A stretch of 64,000 nucleotides of DNA from Micrococcus sp. 2A (lineage in GTDB: Bacteria; Actinomycetota; Actinomycetes; Actinomycetales; Micrococcaceae). The notes beneath the pieces are model-generated. The model made no database searches and was not told where the DNA came from. It saw nothing but the letters and a program-made list of their open reading frames with translations. Positions 44,977 through 53,465 of the stretch are shown here, piece after piece (positions within the stretch are counted from its first letter, which is position 1; every line of letters starts with the position of its first letter). The translations under genes were made by a program, and so were the position numbers. Location: the NCBI RefSeq assembly GCF_039519235.1, contig NZ_CP154351.1:682001-746000 (forward strand), read 5' to 3'.

Positions 44977-45086
44977 GTGTACTGACCGGGGACGGTGGTC
45001 ATTCCTGAGAAGGGCGGCTGGTCCCCGCAGGCTGTGTGGGGTCGGTGATGGTTGTCGTAGGACCGCCAACCGCCTGGGTATGGACC
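44977..45086 (-). pseudogene. remnant of a fourth IS481-type element
   Basis: Read on the minus strand, the last 30 or so codons of an IS481 transposase are visible (GGWRSYDNHHRPHTACGDQP, ending PGQYT and TAG), including the conserved NHHRPHT block. The TAG is again part of the CTAG at 44973-44976. The rest has been deleted up to the end of the Clp-N gene. Confidence 0.75.
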
Positions 45087-46061
45087 TCATCCATCCTCGG
45101 CCACCTGCACCAAGTTCTGGATGGTCGGGTTGACGCTCAACCGGGACAGCTCAGCGCTGAGTCGGGCGATCACGCGCCCGCCCCGACCGAAGCCACGAAA
45201 CCCCCGGGTGAACGTGATGCGCGTGCCCATCCCGGCCGGCTGCATAAGCAGGTGCAGGTAGTAGCCGCGTGGGTCGTGGTGCTTCCCGCCGCTCCAGTGC
45301 TCCTGCCAGGCGATCGCCAACCGGTCGCCGGTGCGCTCGTCGACGACCTTGCGCAGTTCGATCGTGGCCGCCTTCTGCTCGCGCAGGATGCGGTGCTGCT
45401 CGTCGAGGTGCACATCCGGGCCGCCGTAGAACCACTGGACCACCAGTTCCGGACTGCGGGCCACCGTTGCAAGGCGCTTGATATCCACCGGCACGAAGCG
45501 CGTCACCGCGACCGTGGACTCAACCAGTCCGTCGAGCAGCCCGGGGATTGGGGCCACGTGCCGGATGCCGTGGGCAATGGCAGACGTGTCGGCGTCCAGG
45601 TCTGTCCGTAAGGCCTCGACGTCGACCCCGCAGCCACGCAGTGCCTCGGCGGCACCCGTGGTGGGGTGATCGATGAGGGTGCGCAGCGCCTCCATCTCGC
45701 CGCCTGCCTCCTGCAAGGACGTGACCAGCTGCTCGGTGAGCGGGCTCATCTCAAGCTTAGGAGTGGTGCTCCACAGTTGGGCGATCGAGCGCCGCCGCGG
45801 CTGCCCGAGGGTGCTCGCATCGATTCCCAGGCTGGCCAGATCGTTGACGTCGCGAGTGTGGGTGGCCTCGCGCAGCGCCGCGACGGTCACGCCATGGCGG
45901 GCCAACAGCTCGGCGGCAGGACCCCCCGAGACTGCCAGGGCCGTGAGTAGGTGGTCAGGGGTGACCTCCTGGGCGCCGGCCAGCAGCGCCTCGCGCCAGG
46001 CGGTCACGATGATGCCCATGTTGCGGCCGGTGCCCATGAAGAGTCTCTGGATGCGATTCAT
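45087..46061 (-). CDS. Clp N-terminal-domain protein
   Basis: A 324-residue protein. The first 150 residues carry two Clp-N-like repeats (VTAWREALLAGAQEVTPDHLLTALAVSGGPAAELLARHGV; EMEALRTLIDHPTTGAAEALRGCGV), the substrate- and adaptor-binding module of ClpA/ClpC. No AAA domain follows; the C-terminal half is an unrelated beta-rich domain. It overlaps the upstream HTH gene by 4 nt. Such Clp-N/HTH pairs occur in Actinobacteria and may modulate proteolysis or stress control; the exact role is unknown. Confidence 0.7.
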   Translation of the reverse strand: MNRIQRLFMGTGRNMGIIVTAWREALLAGAQEVTPDHLLTALAVSGGPAAELLARHGVTVAALREATHTRDVNDLASLGIDASTLGQPRRRSIAQLWSTTPKLEMSPLTEQLVTSLQEAGGEMEALRTLIDHPTTGAAEALRGCGVDVEALRTDLDADTSAIAHGIRHVAPIPGLLDGLVESTVAVTRFVPVDIKRLATVARSPELVVQWFYGGPDVHLDEQHRILREQKAATIELRKVVDERTGDRLAIAWQEHWSGGKHHDPRGYYLHLLMQPAGMGTRITFTRGFRGFGRGGRVIARLSAELSRLSVNPTIQNLVQVAEDG

Positions 46062-46309
46062 GGCTTCTCCTGACGGGTGGGGTGGAGCAGGGTCGGGTCG
46101 ATCCGCTTGGCGAACTTCTTGTGGACGGCCTGCCGGGTGACGCCCAGGGCGTCGGCGATCTCCGGCCAGCCCATGCCCTGGGCCAGCGCGGCCTCCACCT
46201 GCTGCAGTTCCAGCTCATCGGCGAGCCGCCGCAGGGCCGAGACGGCGCGCAGGCCACGGCGGGGATCGTTGGTGTCGGCTGCCGAGTTGGCGAGATCTTG
46301 TCCATCCAT
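46058..46309 (-). CDS. small HTH regulator paired with the Clp-N protein
   Basis: An 83-residue protein, mostly one helix-turn-helix (VEAALAQGMGWPEIADALGVTRQAVHKKFAKR at about 39-70). First gene of a two-gene operon. Two near-identical operator-like sites lie immediately upstream of its start, suggesting autoregulation. Confidence 0.8.
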   Translation of the reverse strand: MDGQDLANSAADTNDPRRGLRAVSALRRLADELELQQVEAALAQGMGWPEIADALGVTRQAVHKKFAKRIDPTLLHPTRQEKP

Positions 46310-46311
46310 GC

Positions 46312-46354
46312 GTCAACCTTGGTTGCTATCCCCCCGCTTGTCAACTATGGTTGC
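46312..46354. promoter_or_regulatory. twin operators upstream of the HTH/Clp-N operon
   Basis: GTCAACCTTGGTTGC (46312-46326) and GTCAACTATGGTTGC (46340-46354), 28 nt apart centre to centre. Each has CAAC...GTTG symmetry. The first begins 3 nt before the HTH start codon, so binding would block initiation of a nearly leaderless transcript. Confidence 0.65.
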
Positions 46355-46557
46355 TCTACGGGTTTGAGCGGGCGCGGCCGTCGCCGGGGTGCGGGCATCT
46401 GCCGATGGAACTGCGACTACTAGCCTCCTGTCATAGTCGCTGACCACTTGATCAACGTCTCCGGTAAGTGCGCCTAGGAGTGTGTGGCCGTCCTCGTGTG
46501 AGACTGTCAACAAATTGACCGGTTACCTACAGGTCAGCTTGAGCGTGAGGAGACGGC

Positions 46558-48075
46558 GTGTCCCTGGAGAGCACCCACGGCACCTACATGACCCAGCGGC
46601 AGCTGGAGTCCACCCTGTGGGCTGCTGCGAACGCGCTGCGCGGCCCGGTCGAACCCGGGGACTTCAAGGCGTACGTCTTCCCTGTGATGTTCTTCAAGTG
46701 GATCTCCGACACCTGGGACTTCCATCACGCGACCGCGCTCGAGGAGTGGGGTGACGAGCTGACCGAGGAGATCGAGGCCGACTACCAGCCCTTCACGATC
46801 CCGGACGGCTGCCACTGGAGCGACGTTCACAACAAGACGACGAACGTCGGCGTAGAACTCAACAGCGCCCTCCAGCGCATCGAACAGGCCAACCCCGACC
46901 TCACCGGCGTCTTCGGCGACGTGAACTGGGCGAACAAGGACCGCCTGCCGGAGACGGCCCTGGTGACCCTCCTGGACACCTTCCACGAAGTGCAGCTCGA
47001 TCCGAACCACGTCCGCGGCGACATGCTCGGCGCCGCCTACGAGTACCTGCTGCGCGAGTTCGCCGAGGCCTCGGGTAAGAAGGCCGGCGAGTTCTTCACG
47101 CCCCGCCACGTCGTGCACCTGCTCGTGAAGATCCTTGACCCTCAGCCCGGCGAGTCTGTCATCGATCCGGCCTGTGGTTCCGGCGGCATGCTCGTGGAGA
47201 CCGTCAACGCCGTGCGCGCCGCGGGTGGAGACCCCCGCACCCTCAAGTTGCGCGGTCAGGAGGTCAACCTCACGACCTCGGCGATCGCCAAGATGAATCT
47301 GTACCTTCACGGGCTGCACGACTTCTCGATTCGCCGCGGCGACACCTTCCGCGAGCCTCGCTTCGTGGCCGGCGGCCGGCTGGACCAATTCGATGTGGTC
47401 ATCGCCAACCCACCGTTCAGCCTGCAGAACTGGGGGGCGGCGCAGTGGTCGAACGACCCGTGGGGGCGGGCGTTCTGCGGCGTCCCGCCGGCTAAGAACG
47501 GCGACTTCGCTTGGATCCAGCACATGGTCGCCACGATGAAAGACGACACGGGCCGAGTCGGCGTCGTGGTGCCGCACGGCGTGCTGTTCCGCGGAGGCAA
47601 GGAGGGGGCAATCCGGCAGTGCCTGCTGGAGAAGGACCTGATCGAGGCCGTGATCGGCTTGCCGACCAATTTGTTCTACTCCACCTCGATCCCGGTGTGC
47701 CTGCTCATCCTGCGCAAGACGCAGCCGGCCCAGAGGCAGGGCAAGGTCCTGGTCGTGGACGCCTCAGCGAAGTTCCAGCCGGGGAAGAACCAGAACACGA
47801 TGGACGAGAAGGACATCGAGGCGATCCACGCGGCTTACGCCCGGGGCGCGGACATCGACGGTGAGGATCAGGGGCTGCACCTTCGACTGGTTGAGATGGA
47901 CGAGATCGCGGACAACGGGTTTGACCTCAACATTGGCCGGTACATCACGACCGAGGCCGCGGCCGAGGTCAACGTGGAGGCGGCCCTGGCGGCCTACCAG
48001 GACGCCCGCGCCGAGTTGCGCGCAGCCGAGCGCGTTCTGGATGAGAAGTTGAAGGCGGCGGGGTTCAATGCGTGA
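46558..48075 (+). CDS. hsdM: type I restriction-modification methyltransferase subunit
   Basis: A 505-residue N6-adenine methyltransferase. SAM motif I is DPACGSGGM (203-211) and the catalytic motif IV is NPPFS (284-288). The HsdM N-terminal helical domain is present (MTQRQLESTLWAAANALRGPV). The GTG at 46558 follows GAGGAGA. It modifies host DNA with HsdS and is needed for the restriction complex. Its 3' end overlaps hsdS by 8 nt. GC content is close to that of the backbone. Confidence 0.95.
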   Translation: MSLESTHGTYMTQRQLESTLWAAANALRGPVEPGDFKAYVFPVMFFKWISDTWDFHHATALEEWGDELTEEIEADYQPFTIPDGCHWSDVHNKTTNVGVELNSALQRIEQANPDLTGVFGDVNWANKDRLPETALVTLLDTFHEVQLDPNHVRGDMLGAAYEYLLREFAEASGKKAGEFFTPRHVVHLLVKILDPQPGESVIDPACGSGGMLVETVNAVRAAGGDPRTLKLRGQEVNLTTSAIAKMNLYLHGLHDFSIRRGDTFREPRFVAGGRLDQFDVVIANPPFSLQNWGAAQWSNDPWGRAFCGVPPAKNGDFAWIQHMVATMKDDTGRVGVVVPHGVLFRGGKEGAIRQCLLEKDLIEAVIGLPTNLFYSTSIPVCLLILRKTQPAQRQGKVLVVDASAKFQPGKNQNTMDEKDIEAIHAAYARGADIDGEDQGLHLRLVEMDEIADNGFDLNIGRYITTEAAAEVNVEAALAAYQDARAELRAAERVLDEKLKAAGFNA

Positions 48076-49285
48076 AGGATGGCGTGAGTTCGCATTGGGC
48101 GATCTCTTCGAGACGACAAACAAGCGGCTCGGGGCTCACAGAGAGGAGCCTGAAGTTTTCTCCGTCACCAAGAGCGACGGCTTTGTGCCGGCGGCCGACT
48201 ACTTCGGAAAGCGCGTTGCCTCTGCAAAGCTCGACACGTATAAGGTAGTTGAGCCTGATGAATGGGCTTACTCCACCATCCACATCGACGAGGGATCTAT
48301 CGCGCGAAACCGCCTTGGCCGTACAGGGGTGGTCAGCCCGATGTACACGACGATGCGGTTGCGCGGCGGGCGTCTCGATCCTTATTTGGCGGAACTCGTC
48401 CTGCGATCTCCCGAGATGCTCGCAACGTACGGCGACGCCCAGCAGGGAAGCATCAACCGTCGACGTAGTCTCCCTTGGAAGTCCTTTGAAACTCTGATGG
48501 TAAACCTCCCGCCGCTGGAAGAGCAGCGCCGGATCGTAGATCTCATGACTGCCGTGGATGACGCCTTCGAGTCCACGACGCAGCTCGCCGACACCGCCGA
48601 AGTCCTGTGGTGGGAACTCACCCGGGACCTGGAAACCGCCTGTGACGGACTGGATCTGAAACCCTTGGGTGACATCTCCGACATCCACGGAGGTCTGACG
48701 AAGAACAAGAATGACGCGCTTCGACCTGACGTTCTTGAGGCCCCGTACTTGCGGGTCGCAAACGTCTATCGACGCTACTTAAACCTCGACGAAGTTAGCA
48801 CCATCGTGGCCAGTCAGAAGCGCATCGAAGGTGCGATCCTCCAGCCTGGTGACCTGCTGATGAACGAGGGGGGCGACCGGGACAAGCTCGGCCGTGGAAC
48901 CGTGTGGCGCGGACAGATCGACGGTTGCACCCACCAGAACCACGTATTCCGGGTTCGGGTCACCGATGCCGAGTTCGTGCCTGAGTTCGTGTCAGCCTGG
49001 GCGAACAGCTACGGCAAGAAGTGGTTCGACATCAACGCATCGCAGACTACCGGCATCGCCTCGATCAGCAAGACGACCCTGTCGAAGTTCCCCGTCCCGG
49101 TGTTGCCCTACGCGGATCAGGAACGTTGGGCGGACCTGCTGGACACGCTGACTACTCATGAGTGGGAGCTGCGGGTCCAGCTGAAGAACCTCCGCGACCT
49201 CCGCTCCAACCTGCTCACCGCCTTGCTGTCCGGTGAGCACGAGATCCCCGACGCCTACGACGAAATCATGGAAGTGTCTTCATGA
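48068..49285 (+). CDS. hsdS: type I restriction-modification specificity subunit
   Basis: A 405-residue protein with two target-recognition domains (about 1-150 and 195-350), each followed by a conserved helix (LPPLEEQRRIVDLMTAVDDAFE; LPYADQERWADLLDTLTTHEWE). It determines the two halves of the DNA recognition sequence. The first domain's codons are less GC-biased than those of hsdM and hsdR, a usual sign of domain exchange. It overlaps the next gene by 4 nt. Confidence 0.92.
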   Translation: MREGWREFALGDLFETTNKRLGAHREEPEVFSVTKSDGFVPAADYFGKRVASAKLDTYKVVEPDEWAYSTIHIDEGSIARNRLGRTGVVSPMYTTMRLRGGRLDPYLAELVLRSPEMLATYGDAQQGSINRRRSLPWKSFETLMVNLPPLEEQRRIVDLMTAVDDAFESTTQLADTAEVLWWELTRDLETACDGLDLKPLGDISDIHGGLTKNKNDALRPDVLEAPYLRVANVYRRYLNLDEVSTIVASQKRIEGAILQPGDLLMNEGGDRDKLGRGTVWRGQIDGCTHQNHVFRVRVTDAEFVPEFVSAWANSYGKKWFDINASQTTGIASISKTTLSKFPVPVLPYADQERWADLLDTLTTHEWELRVQLKNLRDLRSNLLTALLSGEHEIPDAYDEIMEVSS

Positions 49286-49764
49286 ACGACTCGGACCTGA
49301 TTGTCTATTACTCCCGGAGCATCCCCGTCGACGAGGAGATGCTTGCTCCTCTCGGGCTCGTGACGTGGGCTGCGATCCGTCTGCATTCCACGATCCGAGA
49401 CATCCTTACCCGCGACCTTGGAGACGGCCTGAGCGACAAGCCCTTCGACATGACCTTGGGCAGGGCTATGAGCGCCTTGGGTCGGACAGCGTCTGAAACC
49501 GGTGAGCCCTGGGCGGCCATGATCCGCGACTGGTACGTAAAGTACGGCTCCCCGGCGCTTGACAAGCGCAACAGCGTTACCCATGCGATCGTCTACACCG
49601 CCGAAGACGGCAAGCAGGCCCTCATGAGACCCCGCAGGCATGGCGGTACCCGTCTCACCGTGGACGATCTCCATGACGCTGCCGGACATCTCACCCTCGC
49701 ATCTGTTCGCCTGGGCGAGGCGCGGGATGCCTGCATCACCGTTACCAAGGAGTCGACCTCATGA
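49282..49764 (+). CDS. HEPN-like protein inside the type I restriction operon
   Basis: A 160-residue, mostly helical protein. Its core has GLVTWAAIRLHSTIRDILTR and, in the third helix, Arg96-Asn97-x3-His101 (KRNSVTHAIVY): the R-x4-H pattern with polar second residue that marks HEPN RNases. It overlaps both hsdS and hsdR by ATGA junctions, so its translation is tied to the restriction genes. PrrC, an anticodon nuclease held silent by EcoprrI, occupies this same position between hsdS and hsdR, but PrrC is larger and has its own ATPase domain. The HEPN call rests on motif and helical pattern, not on a search. Confidence 0.55.
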   Translation: MNDSDLIVYYSRSIPVDEEMLAPLGLVTWAAIRLHSTIRDILTRDLGDGLSDKPFDMTLGRAMSALGRTASETGEPWAAMIRDWYVKYGSPALDKRNSVTHAIVYTAEDGKQALMRPRRHGGTRLTVDDLHDAAGHLTLASVRLGEARDACITVTKESTS

Positions 49765-52700
49765 ATATTGGGGAGATCCTCAGCGTCCAGACGCCACTCG
49801 TTCAGGCCCTCGCCGGCGTGGGATGGCAGCACATCTCTGGCGACCAGCTGGACCGCACCGATGAGGACCCGTTCCACTCGCGCGAGGTCGAACAGGCCCT
49901 GATTCGGCTGAACCCGGCGATCTCCGAGGACCGGCAGCGGGCCCAGGAGATCCTGCGTCGGCTGCGGACAGTGCCGCTCACGGCACGCGACTCCGGCCTC
50001 GTTGAGGCAAACCGCGATTTCGCAGCCTGGCTCAAGGGCGAAGTCACCCATGAGTATGTCGGAACCAAGGGCTCCGTGCCGGTGACCCTGATCGACTTCG
50101 AGGACTTGTCCAACAACACCTACATAGTTTCGGATGAGGTCCGCTACGGCACACCGGGGCACATCGCCCGGTTCGACGCCGTGCTGTGGGTCAACGGCTT
50201 CCCGCTCGTCGTCGGCGAGCTGAAGACGCCCCTGGAGAAGAACAAGTCGTGGGCCACGGGCGCACGTGAGCTGGTGGACACCTATCAACCGGGATGGGCG
50301 CCCTTCTTCGTGTCGAACGTGTTGTGCTTCGCTACCGAGGGCAAGCAGTACCGGTACGCCGGCGTGGGCACGCCCCTGCAGCACTGGTACATGTGGGGTG
50401 CTGTCCCCGACCAGCCGCGGCTGAGCCACGTCCTGGAGACCGCAGCCTCCATGCTGACGCCGGCCGTCGTGCTGGACTTCCTGCAGGACTTCAGCATCTT
50501 CGAGGCCTCCCAGACAGCAGCGGCGGGCTCGCTGAATAAGCTTCTGGCCCGCTACACCCAGTACGAGGCCGTGAACCGCATCGTGGAGCGCGTGAAGGAC
50601 CCGGACAAGCGCAAGGGTCTGATCTACCACACCCAGGGCTCGGGCAAGACCCTGGCGATGGTCTTCGCCGCCGGCAAGCTGCTGCGCGACCCGGAGCTGA
50701 AGAACCCGACGATCGTGCTGGTCGCGGACCGTGTGCAGCTCGTGCAGCAGTTGTGGGATCAGTTCCGCACCACGTCGATGCCGCGGCTGCAGGTGCCCGG
50801 CAGTGCGGCCGGCCTGCGGTCTGCGCTGTCCTCGGATCGGCGCGGGTTGATCTTCACGACGGTCCACAAGTTCGCCGGCGCCGGTGTGCTGAACACCCGG
50901 GAGAACGTCGTTGTGATGGTCGATGAGGCCCACCGCACCCAGGAGGGCGATCTGGGTCAGACCATGCGCGCGGCCCTGCCGAACGCCAACCTGTTCGCGT
51001 TCACCGGCACGCCGATCGCCGACGTGGACCGCAACACCTTCGCCACGTTCGGGGACGAGTTCGACCCGGGCAGCGCGCTGCACACCTACGGGACGGATGA
51101 GTCCATCCGTGACGGCATGACCGTGCCGATTCACGTGGCCCCGCGCAAGGTGGAGTTCTCCCTCGACAAGGAGGCTTTGGACCAGGCCTTCGCCGTCATG
51201 GCCGCCGATGAGAACCTCAGCGACGAGCAGCAGGACGAGATCGCGCGCAGGGCCTCGCGGGCGGCGACGTTCTTCGCCAACCCGGAGCGCATCCGTGCAG
51301 TCTGCGCCGACATCGTGGACCACTTCTACGAGACGGTGGACCCGCTGGGCATGAAGGCCCAGATCGTGGTGATCGACCGCGCCGCGTGCGTGGCCTACAC
51401 CGAGGAGCTGGACCGTCTGCTCCAGGAACGGTACGAACGCCAGAGCGTCGCCGCGCGCACGGATCCCTCCGCGGAGCCGCCCGTGCGCGATGAGGTCGGC
51501 GTCGTCATGACGGTGGGCACGGCTAAGGGTGAGGAGCCGGCCTGGCAGAAGTACGCCCTCACGGACGCCCAGGAGGCGGCACTGCTCAAGCGGTTCCGCA
51601 CCTTCGATGACCCGCTGAAGTTTCTGGTGTGCACCTCGAAGCTGGGCACCGGGTTCAATGCCCCGATCGAGGGGGTGATGTACCTGGACAAGCCTTTGAA
51701 GGACCACACCCTCTTCCAGACGATCACGCGCGCGAACCGCACGTGGCGCAACCCGCAGACGGACGCGGACAAGCGTTACGGCATCATCGTGGACTACGTG
51801 GGCCTCGGCGCCGGCTTCGCCAAGGCGATGGCCCCGGCCGACCCCGACCAGGTGGCACCGCAGATCGAGGTGTCCGGGCTGATCGAGATGTTCAAGGGCC
51901 AGCTCGAGCACATGATGGCCCGCTTCGCCGGCATTGACATCGACGAGCCCGGGCCCCAGACGCTGATGGACGCCCAGGCGCGCATCCCGGGCCAGGCTGA
52001 CCAGGAGCGGTTCGCCGCGGACTACGCGATGCTCGAGGGCGTATGGGAGTCGCTGTGGCCCACCGATGGCCTGCGGCCTCACCGGGGCGCGTACCGGTTC
52101 CTGTCCCAGGTCTACGCCTCCCTGCAGCCCTCCCCGGGTGAGGGAGAGCACCTGTGGCACCGGCTGGGTGTGAAGACGCTCGAGCTGGTCCACCGTCATA
52201 TGGACGACATCACCGTCACGCGTGCGGATGAAGTCGTGGTCGCCGACGAGGACACGGTGCGCACGCTCATGGACGAGGGCCTCTTGGATGACCCGAAGGA
52301 AGTCGAGGGCAAGAGCGCGGACGACCTCATCGACTCGATCGCTCAGCGCCTGAAGAAGCGGCTGGCCGGGCCCTCGGGACAGAGCCCGCAGTTCAAGTCT
52401 CTGGCGGAGCGGCTCGACCGTCTGCGTGAGCGCACGATGGCGGCCGCCCAGCAGTCCATCGAGTGGCTGCGTGAGGCCTTCACGTTGGCCAAGGACCTCA
52501 CGGCCGCCGAGAAGGCCGACGACGAGGGCACGCTCGAGCTGCTCCCCGACCCCCGCATCGGGGCACTGACGCAGATCTTCATGGAGTTCGCCCCGGAGGA
52601 CGCGCCGATGCTGGTCGAGCGAGTGGTGAAGGACATCGACGCGATCGTGAAGCAGGTGTCCTACGACGGCTGGGAGGCGACGCTGGAAGGCGACAGGCTC

Positions 52701-52799
52701 GTGCGCCGTCATGTGAGGCAGGTGCTGCGCAAGCACCGACTGCACCAGACCGAGGGGCTGTTCGAGAAGGCCTACGCCTACATCGCGGAGCACTACTGA
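49761..52799 (+). CDS. hsdR: type I restriction endonuclease subunit
   Basis: A 1012-residue motor-nuclease. The N-terminal PD-(D/E)XK domain has Glu153-Leu-Lys155 in VVGELKTP. The helicase core has Walker A QGSGKT (293-297 region), DEAH at 388-391, FTGTPI, and motif VI-type segments near 650. It translocates DNA and cuts when blocked, in complex with HsdM and HsdS. The C-terminus is helical, as usual for HsdM binding. Confidence 0.95.
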   Translation: MNIGEILSVQTPLVQALAGVGWQHISGDQLDRTDEDPFHSREVEQALIRLNPAISEDRQRAQEILRRLRTVPLTARDSGLVEANRDFAAWLKGEVTHEYVGTKGSVPVTLIDFEDLSNNTYIVSDEVRYGTPGHIARFDAVLWVNGFPLVVGELKTPLEKNKSWATGARELVDTYQPGWAPFFVSNVLCFATEGKQYRYAGVGTPLQHWYMWGAVPDQPRLSHVLETAASMLTPAVVLDFLQDFSIFEASQTAAAGSLNKLLARYTQYEAVNRIVERVKDPDKRKGLIYHTQGSGKTLAMVFAAGKLLRDPELKNPTIVLVADRVQLVQQLWDQFRTTSMPRLQVPGSAAGLRSALSSDRRGLIFTTVHKFAGAGVLNTRENVVVMVDEAHRTQEGDLGQTMRAALPNANLFAFTGTPIADVDRNTFATFGDEFDPGSALHTYGTDESIRDGMTVPIHVAPRKVEFSLDKEALDQAFAVMAADENLSDEQQDEIARRASRAATFFANPERIRAVCADIVDHFYETVDPLGMKAQIVVIDRAACVAYTEELDRLLQERYERQSVAARTDPSAEPPVRDEVGVVMTVGTAKGEEPAWQKYALTDAQEAALLKRFRTFDDPLKFLVCTSKLGTGFNAPIEGVMYLDKPLKDHTLFQTITRANRTWRNPQTDADKRYGIIVDYVGLGAGFAKAMAPADPDQVAPQIEVSGLIEMFKGQLEHMMARFAGIDIDEPGPQTLMDAQARIPGQADQERFAADYAMLEGVWESLWPTDGLRPHRGAYRFLSQVYASLQPSPGEGEHLWHRLGVKTLELVHRHMDDITVTRADEVVVADEDTVRTLMDEGLLDDPKEVEGKSADDLIDSIAQRLKKRLAGPSGQSPQFKSLAERLDRLRERTMAAAQQSIEWLREAFTLAKDLTAAEKADDEGTLELLPDPRIGALTQIFMEFAPEDAPMLVERVVKDIDAIVKQVSYDGWEATLEGDRLVRRHVRQVLRKHRLHQTEGLFEKAYAYIAEHY

Positions 52800-52818
52800 T
52801 GGACGGTCGGGTGCGAGC

Positions 52819-53376
52819 GTGAAGGTCGGCTACGCCCGGGTGAGCACGCGGGACCAGGAAGGATCCCTCGAGGGCCAGGAGGCAGCCCTGACCACGGCCG
52901 GATGCTCGAAGATCTTCCGGGACCGCCTCTCCGGTGCCAGAGCCGACCGGCCCGGTCTCACCGAGGCGTTGGCCTACCTGCGTGATGGTGAGGACACCCT
53001 CGTCGTCACGCGTCTGGACCGGCTCGGCCGGTCCCTGCCGGATGCGTTGCGCACCGTGCAGGCCCTGGCTGATCGGGGGATCGGCTTGCAGGCCCTGGAC
53101 GTGGACCTGGACACCTCCACGGCCTCGGGACGGCTGATGCTGAACATGCTGCTGATGCTGGCCGAATGGGAACGCGACCTCCTCCGAGAACGCACCCGTG
53201 AAGGTGTGGCCCGCGCCCGAGCTGCCGGAAGACTCCCGGGACCGAGGCCGAAGCTCGACGCGGAGAAGATCGCCGCCGTGCGTGCTGTGGTGGCAGGCGG
53301 GCAGCCCGTGGCAGCGGTGGCCCGCTCGTTCGCAGTCTCCCGGCCCACGATCTACAAGGCGCTGGGGACAGCGTAG
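52819..53376 (+). CDS. serine recombinase
   Basis: A 185-residue small serine recombinase (Ser9 in GYARVSTRDQ; VVTRLDRLGRSLPDALRT; AEWERDLLRERTREG) with a C-terminal HTH (QPVAAVARSFAVSRPTIYKAL). The GTG start is 19 nt after hsdR. It could resolve or invert DNA near the restriction operon; I see no second hsdS cassette that would be its substrate. It is related to, but different from, the recombinase at 55,270. Confidence 0.9.
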   Translation: MKVGYARVSTRDQEGSLEGQEAALTTAGCSKIFRDRLSGARADRPGLTEALAYLRDGEDTLVVTRLDRLGRSLPDALRTVQALADRGIGLQALDVDLDTSTASGRLMLNMLLMLAEWERDLLRERTREGVARARAAGRLPGPRPKLDAEKIAAVRAVVAGGQPVAAVARSFAVSRPTIYKALGTA

Positions 53377-53465
53377 AAGGGCCGTTCATGGGCCCCGGCT
53401 GGTTCTGCTTAGGATCAGCGCTGATGCAGTCGCGCATCCCCATTCACTCGAGCAAGGACCCGCCC

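Noticed and set aside
49593-52793. A 1,066-codon minus-strand open frame
   Set aside because: It mirrors hsdR almost exactly and has shadow-type composition; hsdR motifs on the + strand are unambiguous.
52819-53376. Recombinase as a phase-variation invertase for hsdS
   Set aside because: No inverted hsdS cassette or second recognition gene is present nearby; only the adjacency would support it.
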